A stretch of 64,000 nt of DNA from the NCBI GenBank assembly GCA_938002655.1, contig CALLAC010000004.1, positions 1-64,000 on the forward strand, given 5' to 3'. Position 1 is the first letter of the stretch. Each line of letters opens with the position of its first letter. The position numbers were made by a program, and so were the translations under genes. Origin of the DNA: an uncultured Cytophagales bacterium (GTDB taxonomy: Bacteria; Bacteroidota; Bacteroidia; Cytophagales; Thermonemataceae). Shown here in pieces: positions 48,708 through 58,180 of this stretch. A model generated the notes under the pieces. It was given only the letters and a program-made list of their open reading frames with translations. It was not told where the DNA came from and did no database searches.

Positions 48708-50642
48708 ATGCTCATAGAACCGGGAAAGCTACTTGCTCAAATTGAAACCCCCGCAGATTTACGTAAATTAGCCCTTCACCAGCTACCACAAGTTGCACAA
48801 GAATTACGAGAATACATCATCGATGTAGTTTCGGTATATGGAGGGCATTTCGGAGCTAGTTTAGGTGTAGTAGAACTTACCATAGCTCTGCATTACGTTT
48901 TTAATACCCCTTACGACCAACTTGTTTGGGACGTAGGTCATCAGGCATATGGGCATAAAATTCTTACTGGAAGACGCAAGGTTTTTCATACCAATCGCAT
49001 CTATGGAGGAATTTCAGGCTTTCCCAAAAGAAAAGAAAGTATTTATGACACTTTTGGTGTAGGACACTCCTCTACTTCCATTTCTGCCGCTCTCGGAATG
49101 GCAATAGCTTCTAAATATAAAGGTGAAACCGACCGCCAACATATTGCTGTCATTGGCGATGGTGCCCTTACTGGCGGCATAGCCTTCGAAGGAATGAACA
49201 ATGCAGGTGCATCAGGAACCAATATCCTCATCATTCTTAACGATAACTGTATGTCCATAGACCCCAATGTGGGAGCTTTGAAAGATTACCTGACCGACAT
49301 TACTACTTCTTCTACCTACAACAAACTCAAAGATGAGATTTGGAAAATTTTGGGCAAAAATGCTTTGGGTAAATTTACCCGTGAAATGATTGCTAAAATA
49401 GAAAACGCACTAAAAGCAAGTTTACTCAAACAAAGCAACCTTTTTGAAGCTTTGGGCTTACGCTATTTTGGACCCATAGACGGACACGACCTTGACCACC
49501 TCTACCATGTTCTTTCTGATTTGAAAAAAATCCCTGGACCTAAAATACTGCATTGCATAACTATCAAGGGAAAAGGCTATGCTCCTGCCGAAAAAGACCA
49601 AATCAAATGGCATGCCCCAGGTACCTTTGACAAGGTAACAGGAGAAATTCATAAAAAAATTCATACTACGCCTCAACCTCCCAAATATCAAGATGTGTTC
49701 GGACATACAATTGTAGAACTTGCCAGAATGAACCCCAAAGTAATGGGAATTACACCTGCCATGCCCTCAGGTTCATCTATGAATATTATGATGAAAGAAA
49801 TGCCTGATAGAGCTTTCGATGTAGGCATTTGCGAGCAACACGCCGTAACTTTTTCAGCAGGATTAGCCACCCAAGGGCTTATCCCTTTCTGCAACATTTA
49901 CTCTACATTTATGCAGAGAGCCTACGACCAAGTTATTCACGATGTCTGCATACAAGAACTGCCCGTGATTTTCTGTATGGATAGAGCAGGATTTGCAGGT
50001 GCCGATGGACCTACGCATCACGGTGCCTACGATATTGCCTATATGCGTTGCATTCCAAATATGATTGTTTCTGCTCCAATGAATGAGCAAGAACTCCGCA
50101 ACCTAATGTATACAGCTATGCTGGATATGGAAGAAAACGGCAAAAGAGCCTTTTCTATTCGCTACCCAAGAGGCGAAGGAGTAATGCCTAATTGGCGTAC
50201 TCCATTAGAACGATTACCCATCGGTAAAGGACGAAAAATCCAAGAAGGAGAAGAACTCGCTATCTTGACTATCGGACACATCGGAAATTATGCCATAGAG
50301 GCTTGTAAAATGCTTGAAAAAGAAGGCCTCAATCCTGCACACTATGATATGCGTTTTGTCAAACCACTGGATAGCGAACTTTTACACGAAATTTGCCAAA
50401 AATTTGATAAAATCCTCACCGTAGAAGACGGCTGTTTGATGGGCGGCTTTGGCAGTGCTATTTTAGAATGGATAGCCGATAATGGCTATACACACATTCA
50501 AGTGAAACGCCTTGGTATGGCAGATAAAGTCTATGAACACGGCACACAGCTTGAATTGCACCGCGAAGCAGGTTTTGCCCCCGAACAAATTGCCCAAGAA
50601 GTGCAAAATATGATAAAAAGCACCGTGAAAATACGTTACTAA
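48708..50642 (+). CDS. dxs: 1-deoxy-D-xylulose-5-phosphate synthase
   Basis: VYGGHFGASLGVVELTIALHYVFNTPYDQLVWDVGHQAYGHKILTGR; GDGALTGGIAFEGMNNAG; DRAGFAGADGPTHHG. Confidence 0.95.
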   Translation: MLIEPGKLLAQIETPADLRKLALHQLPQVAQELREYIIDVVSVYGGHFGASLGVVELTIALHYVFNTPYDQLVWDVGHQAYGHKILTGRRKVFHTNRIYGGISGFPKRKESIYDTFGVGHSSTSISAALGMAIASKYKGETDRQHIAVIGDGALTGGIAFEGMNNAGASGTNILIILNDNCMSIDPNVGALKDYLTDITTSSTYNKLKDEIWKILGKNALGKFTREMIAKIENALKASLLKQSNLFEALGLRYFGPIDGHDLDHLYHVLSDLKKIPGPKILHCITIKGKGYAPAEKDQIKWHAPGTFDKVTGEIHKKIHTTPQPPKYQDVFGHTIVELARMNPKVMGITPAMPSGSSMNIMMKEMPDRAFDVGICEQHAVTFSAGLATQGLIPFCNIYSTFMQRAYDQVIHDVCIQELPVIFCMDRAGFAGADGPTHHGAYDIAYMRCIPNMIVSAPMNEQELRNLMYTAMLDMEENGKRAFSIRYPRGEGVMPNWRTPLERLPIGKGRKIQEGEELAILTIGHIGNYAIEACKMLEKEGLNPAHYDMRFVKPLDSELLHEICQKFDKILTVEDGCLMGGFGSAILEWIADNGYTHIQVKRLGMADKVYEHGTQLELHREAGFAPEQIAQEVQNMIKSTVKIRY

Positions 50643-50670
50643 AATTTCAATGTGTTTCAAATTTTTCGCA

Positions 50671-52149
50671 ATGCCAAACAAAAAAGTGATTGTTATTGGA
50701 GCAGGGTTCGCAGGACTTGCCGCCGCCACCACTCTGGCTCATCAAGGTTTTACAGTTACATTATTAGAAAAAAATGATAAAGCAGGAGGCAGAGCCAATA
50801 TTTTGCAGACAGAAGGTTTTACTTTTGATATGGGACCTAGCTGGTATTGGATGCCCGATGTTTTTGAACGATATTTCGCCCGATTTGGCAAAAAAGTAAG
50901 TGATTATTACACACTTAAACGCCTCGACCCCTCATACAGAGTATATTTCGGTGAGAATGATTACGTCAATGTGCCTGCTAATCTGAATGATTTGTACGAG
51001 CTCTTTGAAAGCTACGAAAAAGGTAGTAGCCAGAAATTGAAAGATTTTTTAAAGCAATCTGCTTACAAGTACGAAGTGGGTATCAATAATTTAGTCTACA
51101 AGCCTAGCCGTTCTATTTGGGAATTTGTTGATTTCCGCTTGCTTGTAGATATGATACGAATGAATATTTTCGAATCGTTTCATAAGCATATCCGTAGGTA
51201 TTTCTCGCACCCCAAACTGCTCAAACTTGTAGAGTTTCCTATTTTATTTTTGGGAGCCATTCCGCAAAACACCCCTGCCCTGTATAGCCTGATGAATTAT
51301 GCCGATATGGCACTAGGAACGTGGTATCCTATGGGCGGAATGTATGAAGTGGTAAAAGCAATGGTTTCACTAGCACAAGAGCAAGGTGTACAGATACTCT
51401 ACAACCAAGAAGTAAAAAAAATTGTCATTGAAAATGGAAAAGCCACTCGTATTATTACTAATCAAAGCTCTTTTGAAGCCGATGCTGTTGTAGCAGGAGC
51501 AGATTATCATCACATAGAGCAAGAAATTTTAGAAAAACCCTATCGCAATTATAGCGAAAGCTATTGGCAAAAACGCATTATGTCGCCTTCGTCTTTGCTG
51601 TATTATGTAGGTTTGAATAAAAAACTACAAAACATAGAACATCACGTTCTGTGTTTTGATGAAGAATTGGACCTACACGCCCATGAAATTTATACCCAAC
51701 CCCAATGGCCTTCTAAACCTCTTTTTTATCTTTCAGCTACTTCGCAAACAGACCCTTCCGTTGCTCCCGAAGGCAAAGAAAATTTAGTTTTGCTTATTCC
51801 CGTAGCAGTAGGCTTAGAAGATAAAGAAGAAACACGCGAGTATTACTATCATCTGATAATGAATCGTTTAGAAAGACTTACAGGGCAGAGCGTTTTGGAT
51901 GCAGTCATTTTCAAGAAAAGCTATGCTCACAAAGATTTCTTGAATGATTATCATTCTTTTCGAGGTAATGCTTACGGACTTGCCAATACACTCATGCAAA
52001 CTGCTATTTTTAAGCCTTCGCTGAAAAGCAAAAAAGTTAAAAATTTGTATTTTACGGGGCAACTTACCGTACCTGGTCCGGGTGTACCTCCTACTATTAT
52101 TTCTGGGCAAGTAGTAGCCAATGAACTGTTGAAAGAAATAAAAAGGTAG
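50671..52149 (+). CDS. crtI: phytoene desaturase family protein
   Basis: KKVIVIGAGFAGLAAATTLAHQGFTVTLLEKNDKAGGRA; YFTGQLTVPGPGVPPTIISGQVVANELL. Confidence 0.88.
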   Translation: MPNKKVIVIGAGFAGLAAATTLAHQGFTVTLLEKNDKAGGRANILQTEGFTFDMGPSWYWMPDVFERYFARFGKKVSDYYTLKRLDPSYRVYFGENDYVNVPANLNDLYELFESYEKGSSQKLKDFLKQSAYKYEVGINNLVYKPSRSIWEFVDFRLLVDMIRMNIFESFHKHIRRYFSHPKLLKLVEFPILFLGAIPQNTPALYSLMNYADMALGTWYPMGGMYEVVKAMVSLAQEQGVQILYNQEVKKIVIENGKATRIITNQSSFEADAVVAGADYHHIEQEILEKPYRNYSESYWQKRIMSPSSLLYYVGLNKKLQNIEHHVLCFDEELDLHAHEIYTQPQWPSKPLFYLSATSQTDPSVAPEGKENLVLLIPVAVGLEDKEETREYYYHLIMNRLERLTGQSVLDAVIFKKSYAHKDFLNDYHSFRGNAYGLANTLMQTAIFKPSLKSKKVKNLYFTGQLTVPGPGVPPTIISGQVVANELLKEIKR

Positions 52150-52250
52150 CACGAAAAGTTTTTCACTCCCTAGCTTCCAAACATTTCATGTTTCTGCTTT
52201 TCATTCATTCAAAAACTGTCTATATTTATGATTGATTTCTGTAAAAAACT

Positions 52251-53564
52251 ATGACTATTCAAGATTTGCTCATAGCTCCTATTTTTTTGCTCATTCTTTA
52301 TGGCATTGCGTATAGCCGTAAAGCCAAACTCACCAATCCACTTACTAAAAAATACTATTTCCGAGCTTTGCATTTACGTTTTTTTGGCTGTGTAGCTTTT
52401 GCTTGTGTGTATCAATTTTATTATGGAGGTGGAGACACCTTTAATTTTTTTCACGATAGTGCCATCATTTGGAATTCTTTTTGGGATAGATTTGATATTG
52501 GCTTGCAAATTATTTTAGACAAGCCAGGAACATTCAATCCCTCTACACAAAGCTACACACAATACTTATACTTTTATGTTGATAAACACTCTATGGTAGT
52601 GATAAAACTCTCTGCTCTTTTGGGCTTTCTAACTTACCATACATATTTAGCAAATGCTTTTATTTTCGCATTCATCGGCTTTACAGGAGTTTGGGCAATG
52701 TATAGGGCAATGGTGGATATGTATCCCTCACTTTACAAAAAGATTGCTTTTGCTTGTTTTATGATGCCTTCTGCATTTTTTTGGGGCTCAGGCTTGATGA
52801 AAGATACCCTCATTGTGAGTGCTTTAGGTTGGGCTTTTTACGCTTTTTACTTTGCTTTTATCAAAAGGCAAAAAATGCTTAAAAATATATTTATCCTAAT
52901 AGTAGCTCTTTGGCTAATGAAAGAAGTAAAGATTTATGTAGCTATGTGCTTTTTACCTGCGGCGGCAACTTGGCTACTTTTAGAGTATCGAAACAAAATC
53001 CGAATAGCCCTGATACGTATCCTGATTCTACCTATTGTACTGCTGGCTTCCGTGCCTGTGGGCTATATTGCCGTAAGCAAACTTACCGAAGGTACTCGTT
53101 TTTCTTTTGAGGAAATTGGTCAAACTACCAAAACCAACACTGAATGGAACGCTATATCGGGAAGTGCAAGCTACTCTTTGGGAGAATATGACGGCACCAT
53201 TGGCAGTGTGATTAGTAAATTTCCTGCGGCAGTTACAGTTTCGCTATTCCAGCCTTTTTTGTGGCAAGTCAGAAACCCCTTGATGTTGCTGGCAAGTTTG
53301 CAAGCTACTTTTATTCTTTTGCTTACTTTGCAAACATTCTTGAAGACAGGCTTTTTCAAATTTTTCAAAATTCTGTTCAGTAAGCCTTTTTTGGTTTTTT
53401 GCTTAATTTTCACGCTTATTCTTGCTTTCGGCACAGGTGTAGGCAGTGGAAATTACGGTTCATTAGACCGCTATCGCATTCCTTTCATTCCTTTTTATAT
53501 CATGCTACTTTTGGCTCTGCAATATTTTGCTAAAAATCAGAAACGAAAGGCTCAATTTGCTTAA
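52251..53564 (+). CDS. polytopic membrane protein of unknown function (437 aa)
   Basis: Many hydrophobic segments; FYYGGGDTFNFFHDS, WGSGLMKDT, SGNYGSLDRYRIPF. Confidence 0.7.
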   Translation: MTIQDLLIAPIFLLILYGIAYSRKAKLTNPLTKKYYFRALHLRFFGCVAFACVYQFYYGGGDTFNFFHDSAIIWNSFWDRFDIGLQIILDKPGTFNPSTQSYTQYLYFYVDKHSMVVIKLSALLGFLTYHTYLANAFIFAFIGFTGVWAMYRAMVDMYPSLYKKIAFACFMMPSAFFWGSGLMKDTLIVSALGWAFYAFYFAFIKRQKMLKNIFILIVALWLMKEVKIYVAMCFLPAAATWLLLEYRNKIRIALIRILILPIVLLASVPVGYIAVSKLTEGTRFSFEEIGQTTKTNTEWNAISGSASYSLGEYDGTIGSVISKFPAAVTVSLFQPFLWQVRNPLMLLASLQATFILLLTLQTFLKTGFFKFFKILFSKPFLVFCLIFTLILAFGTGVGSGNYGSLDRYRIPFIPFYIMLLLALQYFAKNQKRKAQFA

Positions 53565-53665
53565 TGTGTTGTCCAAAAATACAAGCATTATATTAGAAAA
53601 GTACAAAATTTTGACTTATCAAATAAAAAAAACAAAACTTTGACAGAAAAAGTGATAAAGTTCAC

Positions 53666-53706
53666 ATTTCAAAATGATACCTTTGCAGGTAAAATCATTT
53701 TGAAAT
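53666..53706. promoter_or_regulatory. 13-bp perfect inverted repeat surrounding a TACCTTTG element
   Basis: ATTTCAAAATGAT (53666-53678) / ATCATTTTGAAAT (53694-53706), 15-nt spacer, 4 nt before ATG at 53711. Confidence 0.6.
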
Positions 53707-53710
53707 AACT

Positions 53711-54820
53711 ATGGAGCAGTTGTATTGGTGGAGTTTGGTAACGCTCTTATGGTCGGGCTGGCAGTTATTTAGACAAATATTACGATTAGAAGCCCATAAA
53801 TTGGCTCAATTTAAGCGTATTGTTGCTTATCAGACTCTCTATTTTTTACGCAATGAATACAAGTTAAGCTTTGTTATTCTCATTTCTGCCTTGGTACTTT
53901 TGGCTACGGGCGGTACTGTCAGAGACAATGTTTTACAAACCTTTTTTTGGCTCAATGTTGCTTGGTGGTTTTTGCAAGTATTTGTAAAAGGACTCTTACA
54001 GTATAGCGTCTTATCTGAAAAAATCTATTTTTTCAATCTTTTTTGGGCAGGTTCACCTTTAAGTACTGCAGGAATAGCAGGAGCTTTACTACTCAATGCC
54101 TTTTTACTACATTTTTACCAAGGATTTTTTGGTAATGTAGTACTTCTACTGGCTTTGCTCTCGGCGGTATTTTTAGGCTTAGGAATTGTATTTTTAGCAT
54201 TTCGCTTTTGGCAGTACCGATTGGGCTTACATCCTGCTCCTCTTCAAAACCCACATATCAGCAACGAAAGGCTCGATTTGTGGATAGTAGTACTACTTAG
54301 TAGCATAATTCTTTCACAAATGTACGGAAATCGATGGGTTTTTACAATTTTACCTATACTAATTGCTTTCGTTACTATGTTGTCTAATATTTTTATGAAA
54401 CATCATAGTCGGTGGCAAATTGCTATTGTTTTTTTACAAATAGCTTTGATATTGTCAATTTCACATATTCTTTTGCCCAATTTTTGGCTAAAAAATGGTG
54501 TCAGCTACTACCGAAACGATTTGCTAATAACCCTTTTACTTTCCACCCTGATAGCTATTTTTTCAGATAAAATTATTTCGTTCTACAAGTTTTTGCAGGA
54601 AAAGTATACGTCTTTTTTTGTAGAAAAGCCTATTTTTCATCTTTGGTTTACTTATCTTTTGAGAGGTAGTATTACTTTCACAGTTACGGCACTAGTAGCT
54701 TGGGGAATTATTTTTGCTTATCAGAAAGTAGAACTTTACGGAATGAGTTTGGCTTTGCTTGTTATTCTTTCCAATATTCAAGCCAAAATCAGTTTTGACA
54801 TACCTGCGAAATGGCAATAA
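53711..54820 (+). CDS. polytopic membrane protein of unknown function (369 aa)
   Basis: ORF with multiple TM segments. Confidence 0.7.
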   Translation: MEQLYWWSLVTLLWSGWQLFRQILRLEAHKLAQFKRIVAYQTLYFLRNEYKLSFVILISALVLLATGGTVRDNVLQTFFWLNVAWWFLQVFVKGLLQYSVLSEKIYFFNLFWAGSPLSTAGIAGALLLNAFLLHFYQGFFGNVVLLLALLSAVFLGLGIVFLAFRFWQYRLGLHPAPLQNPHISNERLDLWIVVLLSSIILSQMYGNRWVFTILPILIAFVTMLSNIFMKHHSRWQIAIVFLQIALILSISHILLPNFWLKNGVSYYRNDLLITLLLSTLIAIFSDKIISFYKFLQEKYTSFFVEKPIFHLWFTYLLRGSITFTVTALVAWGIIFAYQKVELYGMSLALLVILSNIQAKISFDIPAKWQ

Positions 54821-54868
54821 TTTGAAAATTTTGCAGATATTTTTTAGTTTTACCCAAATTCTTTGATT

Positions 54869-55342
54869 ATGCTTTCAGAGTTTGGCAAAATTCTTATTTT
54901 CATAGTAGGTGCAATCTTATTTTTGCTCATTAGTTTGGGAATTGCGGCACTGTTGCGTCCTCAAAAGCCCAATCCTGAAAAATTGAGCACTTATGAGTGT
55001 GGCGAAACATCTATCGGCTCGGCTTGGCTCAACTTCCCCATTCGCTACTATGTAGTAGCTCTCATTTTTCTTATTTTTGATGTAGAAATTGTGTTTCTTT
55101 TTCCTTGGAGCGTAGTTTTTGGCAAAAAAGAGTATTTTGAAGCTACCCAAGGCTGTTGGACTTGGATGGCTTTGGGCGAAATGTTTGTTTTTATTGTAAT
55201 TTTAGCACTCGGACTGGCATATGTTTGGGTAAAAGGATATTTAGATTGGCAGAAGCCCAACCCCACACAGCCTCAAATCAATAACCCCCTACCCAATCAG
55301 ATTTACGAAGAATTTAATGAAAAGCAGTTTACAAGAAAATAA
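54869..55342 (+). CDS. nuoA: NADH-quinone oxidoreductase subunit A
   Basis: STYECGETSIGSAWLNFPIRYYVVALIFLIFDVEIVFLFPW. Confidence 0.93.
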   Translation: MLSEFGKILIFIVGAILFLLISLGIAALLRPQKPNPEKLSTYECGETSIGSAWLNFPIRYYVVALIFLIFDVEIVFLFPWSVVFGKKEYFEATQGCWTWMALGEMFVFIVILALGLAYVWVKGYLDWQKPNPTQPQINNPLPNQIYEEFNEKQFTRK

Positions 55343-55372
55343 AATAAATTTTGCATAAAGATAACATTTTTG

Positions 55373-55380
55373 TATCTTTG
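55373..55380 (+). promoter_or_regulatory. -7 promoter element TATCTTTG with TTTTG 19 nt upstream
   Basis: TTTTG 55349-55353, 19-nt spacer, TATCTTTG. Confidence 0.65.
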
Positions 55381-55464
55381 CATAACACATAATATTCGGT
55401 TTTTCGCCGAATTAAAGTTTTTCTAAAAAGTTTAATTCTATTCAACGAAAAAAACTTGTATATT

Positions 55465-55704
55465 ATGGAACGTCAAGTAATGGAAAATGCCTTGCGTGAG
55501 GCCATTCATCAATGTACCAACGAACTTGGCTGGGCAAATCTTGCAGAAATTGGAGCCATTTTACGCAAGAAAGGTATCAAATACGGCAAGCTTTCTACAT
55601 TTATCAGTAGCTTTCCGCATTTAGTAGAAACACGCATCGATAATTCGCTTACTCCACCAGTAGTGTATGCCCGCCTCAAACAGCAATATCAAGCCTCCGC
55701 CTAA
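55465..55704 (+). CDS. small winged-helix OST-HTH/LOTUS-like protein (79 aa)
   Basis: MERQVMENALREAIHQCTNELGWANLAEIGAILRKKGIKYGKLSTFISSFPHLVETRIDNSLTPPVVYARLK. Confidence 0.65.
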   Translation: MERQVMENALREAIHQCTNELGWANLAEIGAILRKKGIKYGKLSTFISSFPHLVETRIDNSLTPPVVYARLKQQYQASA

Positions 55705-55714
55705 AAGGAGGCTT
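55691..55714 (+). terminator. rho-independent terminator overlapping the stop codon
   Basis: AAGCCTCC-gcctaaaa-GGAGGCTT followed by TTTT. Confidence 0.8.
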
Positions 55715-55802
55715 TTTTATGAAATTATCCAAACATTTCTATCATAATTTTGCTAATTTTACGTTTCTCATTAAATTTGTACTTTCTAAAAACCTCAATA
55801 CA

Positions 55803-58016
55803 ATGAAATCTGTATCACTTTTACTGCTTGCTCTAATTGCTTATTTACCAAGTTTTTCACAAGTAATAGGCTCAAAATTTGAGCAGTTGGAATACTTGCT
55901 GCCAACGCCTAACAATTTCCGTACTGCCGATGGCTCGCCTGGGCACGAATACTGGCAACAAAAAGCCGACTACAAAATCAATGTAAGTCTTGATGATAGC
56001 AAGCAATGGATTAAAGGTTCTGAAACCATTACCTACTACAACAATTCGCCTAATGAATTGCGTTACCTTTGGCTACAATTAGACCAAAATATGTTTTCCA
56101 AAGAATCCAATACCTATAAAACCGACACTTACGACTTGGAAAACAATCCTCGCGGGCTAATGTCTTGGGTAACTAGTAGCAATTCGCCTCATGGTTTTAA
56201 TATCACTGCGGTAACCGATGCGGCAAACAAACCTTTGGCATATACCATCAATGCAACAATGATGAGAATAGATTTACCACGCCCACTTAAAAAAGGTGAT
56301 AAATTTACTTTCAACATAGATTGGAATTTTTATGTAATAGATGCTGAAAAAATGGGCGGAAGAGGTGGCTTCGAATATTTCCCCGAAGATGATAACTATT
56401 TATACGAAATTGCCCAATGGTTTCCCCGTATGTGCGTGTATAGTGATGTATATGGTTGGCAACACAAGCAATTTTTGGGCAGAGGTGAGTTTGCCTTAGT
56501 CTTTGGCGATTATGAAGTAAATATCGATGTACCCGCCGATCATATCGTTGCCGCCACAGGCGAATTACAAAACCCCAAAGAAGTACTTACCCCTACACAA
56601 CTACAACGATTAGAAAAAGCTAAAAATGCTCAAGCTCCTGTGCTCATTATTACCCCTGATGAAGCCATTAAAAACGAAAAAAGCCGCTCCCAAGCTCGTA
56701 AAGTATGGAAATTTAAAGCCGAAAATGTACGTGATTTTGCTTGGGCAAGTTCAAGAAAGTTTATTTGGGACGCATTCCAAGTGCCTAATGGCAACAAAAA
56801 AGTATGGGCTATGTCTTTTTATCCCAAAGAAGGGAACCCTCTATGGGGCGAAAAATCTACTTGGGTAGTAGCTCATACGCTCACCGTTTATTCTAAATAC
56901 ACTTTTGATTATCCCTACCCTGTGGCTATTTCGGTACATGGTCCTGTTTTTGGTATGGAGTATCCTATGATCTGCTTCAATGGCGGTAGACCTATTGCTC
57001 TACCTGCAAATGCCTCCAAAGAAGAAATAGAAAAAATAAAACAAGCCAATGAACGCATAAAATATTCAATGGTGTCGGTAATTATCCACGAAGTTGGTCA
57101 TAATTACTTCCCTATGATTGTCAATTCTGATGAGCGTCAGTGGTCTTGGATGGACGAAGGGCTGAACTCCTTCTTGCAGTTCCGTGCCGAGCAAGAATTG
57201 CCTGATGCCCCTTGGACCAAAGACCTCAAAAGAGACCCTTACCCCTCTCGTCGCGGTCCTGCCGCTAATATTGTCAGCTACATGAAATCTGCCCCTGATA
57301 CCCAAGTACCTATTATGACTAACTCCGAGCAAATCAAACAATTTGGTAATAACGCCTACGGTAAACCCGCTACTGCTCTCAATATTCTGAGAGAAACCAT
57401 TATGGGACCCGCTCTTTTCGATTTTGCTTTCAAGCAATACGCCCAAAAATGGAAATTCAAACACCCCGAACCTGCTGACTTTTTCCGCACTATGGAAGAT
57501 GCTTCGGGAGTAGATTTAGATTGGTTTTGGAGAGGCTGGTTCTATACGATTGATTTCTACGAACCAAGTATTGAAGCAGTTACGCTCTACAAAACAAAGT
57601 TTGCAAGCAATACTTCGTCTTCCAATCTTATTTTCCCCGCCAAAGAACTCAAAGCAGAAGAAATGCTCAAACGCATTGAGCAAATGGGCGTTCGCCTTAC
57701 CGATAAGGAAAAAGCCTCTATAAGTCCTGAAAAGAATTTCTATGTCTTGAAAATCAAAAATAATGGAGAGCTTGTGATGCCTTTGATTGTTGAAATGACT
57801 TTCAAAGATGGTTCTAAACAAATAGAAAAATTCCCTGCTGAAATTTGGCGTATGAACCACAAAGAAATCAGCAAACTCATTGTTACCGATAAAGAAGTAG
57901 TACAATTTCAGTTAGACCCCAAGTTGGAAACGGCAGATGTGGAAACCAATAACAATACCTTCCCACGCACCAATAATGCAAGCAATAGTTTTGATAAAAT
58001 GAAGTCGGATAAATAA
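55803..58016 (+). CDS. M1-family metallopeptidase
   Basis: Signal MKSVSLLLLALIAYLPSFSQ; IIHEVGHNYFPMIVNSDERQWSWMDEGLNSF. Confidence 0.9.
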   Translation: MKSVSLLLLALIAYLPSFSQVIGSKFEQLEYLLPTPNNFRTADGSPGHEYWQQKADYKINVSLDDSKQWIKGSETITYYNNSPNELRYLWLQLDQNMFSKESNTYKTDTYDLENNPRGLMSWVTSSNSPHGFNITAVTDAANKPLAYTINATMMRIDLPRPLKKGDKFTFNIDWNFYVIDAEKMGGRGGFEYFPEDDNYLYEIAQWFPRMCVYSDVYGWQHKQFLGRGEFALVFGDYEVNIDVPADHIVAATGELQNPKEVLTPTQLQRLEKAKNAQAPVLIITPDEAIKNEKSRSQARKVWKFKAENVRDFAWASSRKFIWDAFQVPNGNKKVWAMSFYPKEGNPLWGEKSTWVVAHTLTVYSKYTFDYPYPVAISVHGPVFGMEYPMICFNGGRPIALPANASKEEIEKIKQANERIKYSMVSVIIHEVGHNYFPMIVNSDERQWSWMDEGLNSFLQFRAEQELPDAPWTKDLKRDPYPSRRGPAANIVSYMKSAPDTQVPIMTNSEQIKQFGNNAYGKPATALNILRETIMGPALFDFAFKQYAQKWKFKHPEPADFFRTMEDASGVDLDWFWRGWFYTIDFYEPSIEAVTLYKTKFASNTSSSNLIFPAKELKAEEMLKRIEQMGVRLTDKEKASISPEKNFYVLKIKNNGELVMPLIVEMTFKDGSKQIEKFPAEIWRMNHKEISKLIVTDKEVVQFQLDPKLETADVETNNNTFPRTNNASNSFDKMKSDK

Positions 58017-58062
58017 AGTTTAGCGACAATGACTGCTATCAGCTAGATTGCCGCTTTCAACC

Positions 58063-58097
58063 AAAAAACTTTCACCCCAAAAGAGTGAAAGTTTTTT
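58063..58097 (+). terminator. hairpin terminator
   Basis: AAAAAACTTTCAC-cccaaaaga-GTGAAAGTTTTTT. Confidence 0.75.
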
Positions 58098-58180
58098 GAT
58101 TTTTCTTGAAGTTTTCTCAATATTATTTCAAAGTTTCTTGCTATTCTTCCCTGATAATTTGCTTCAATCGTTCATTTTCA

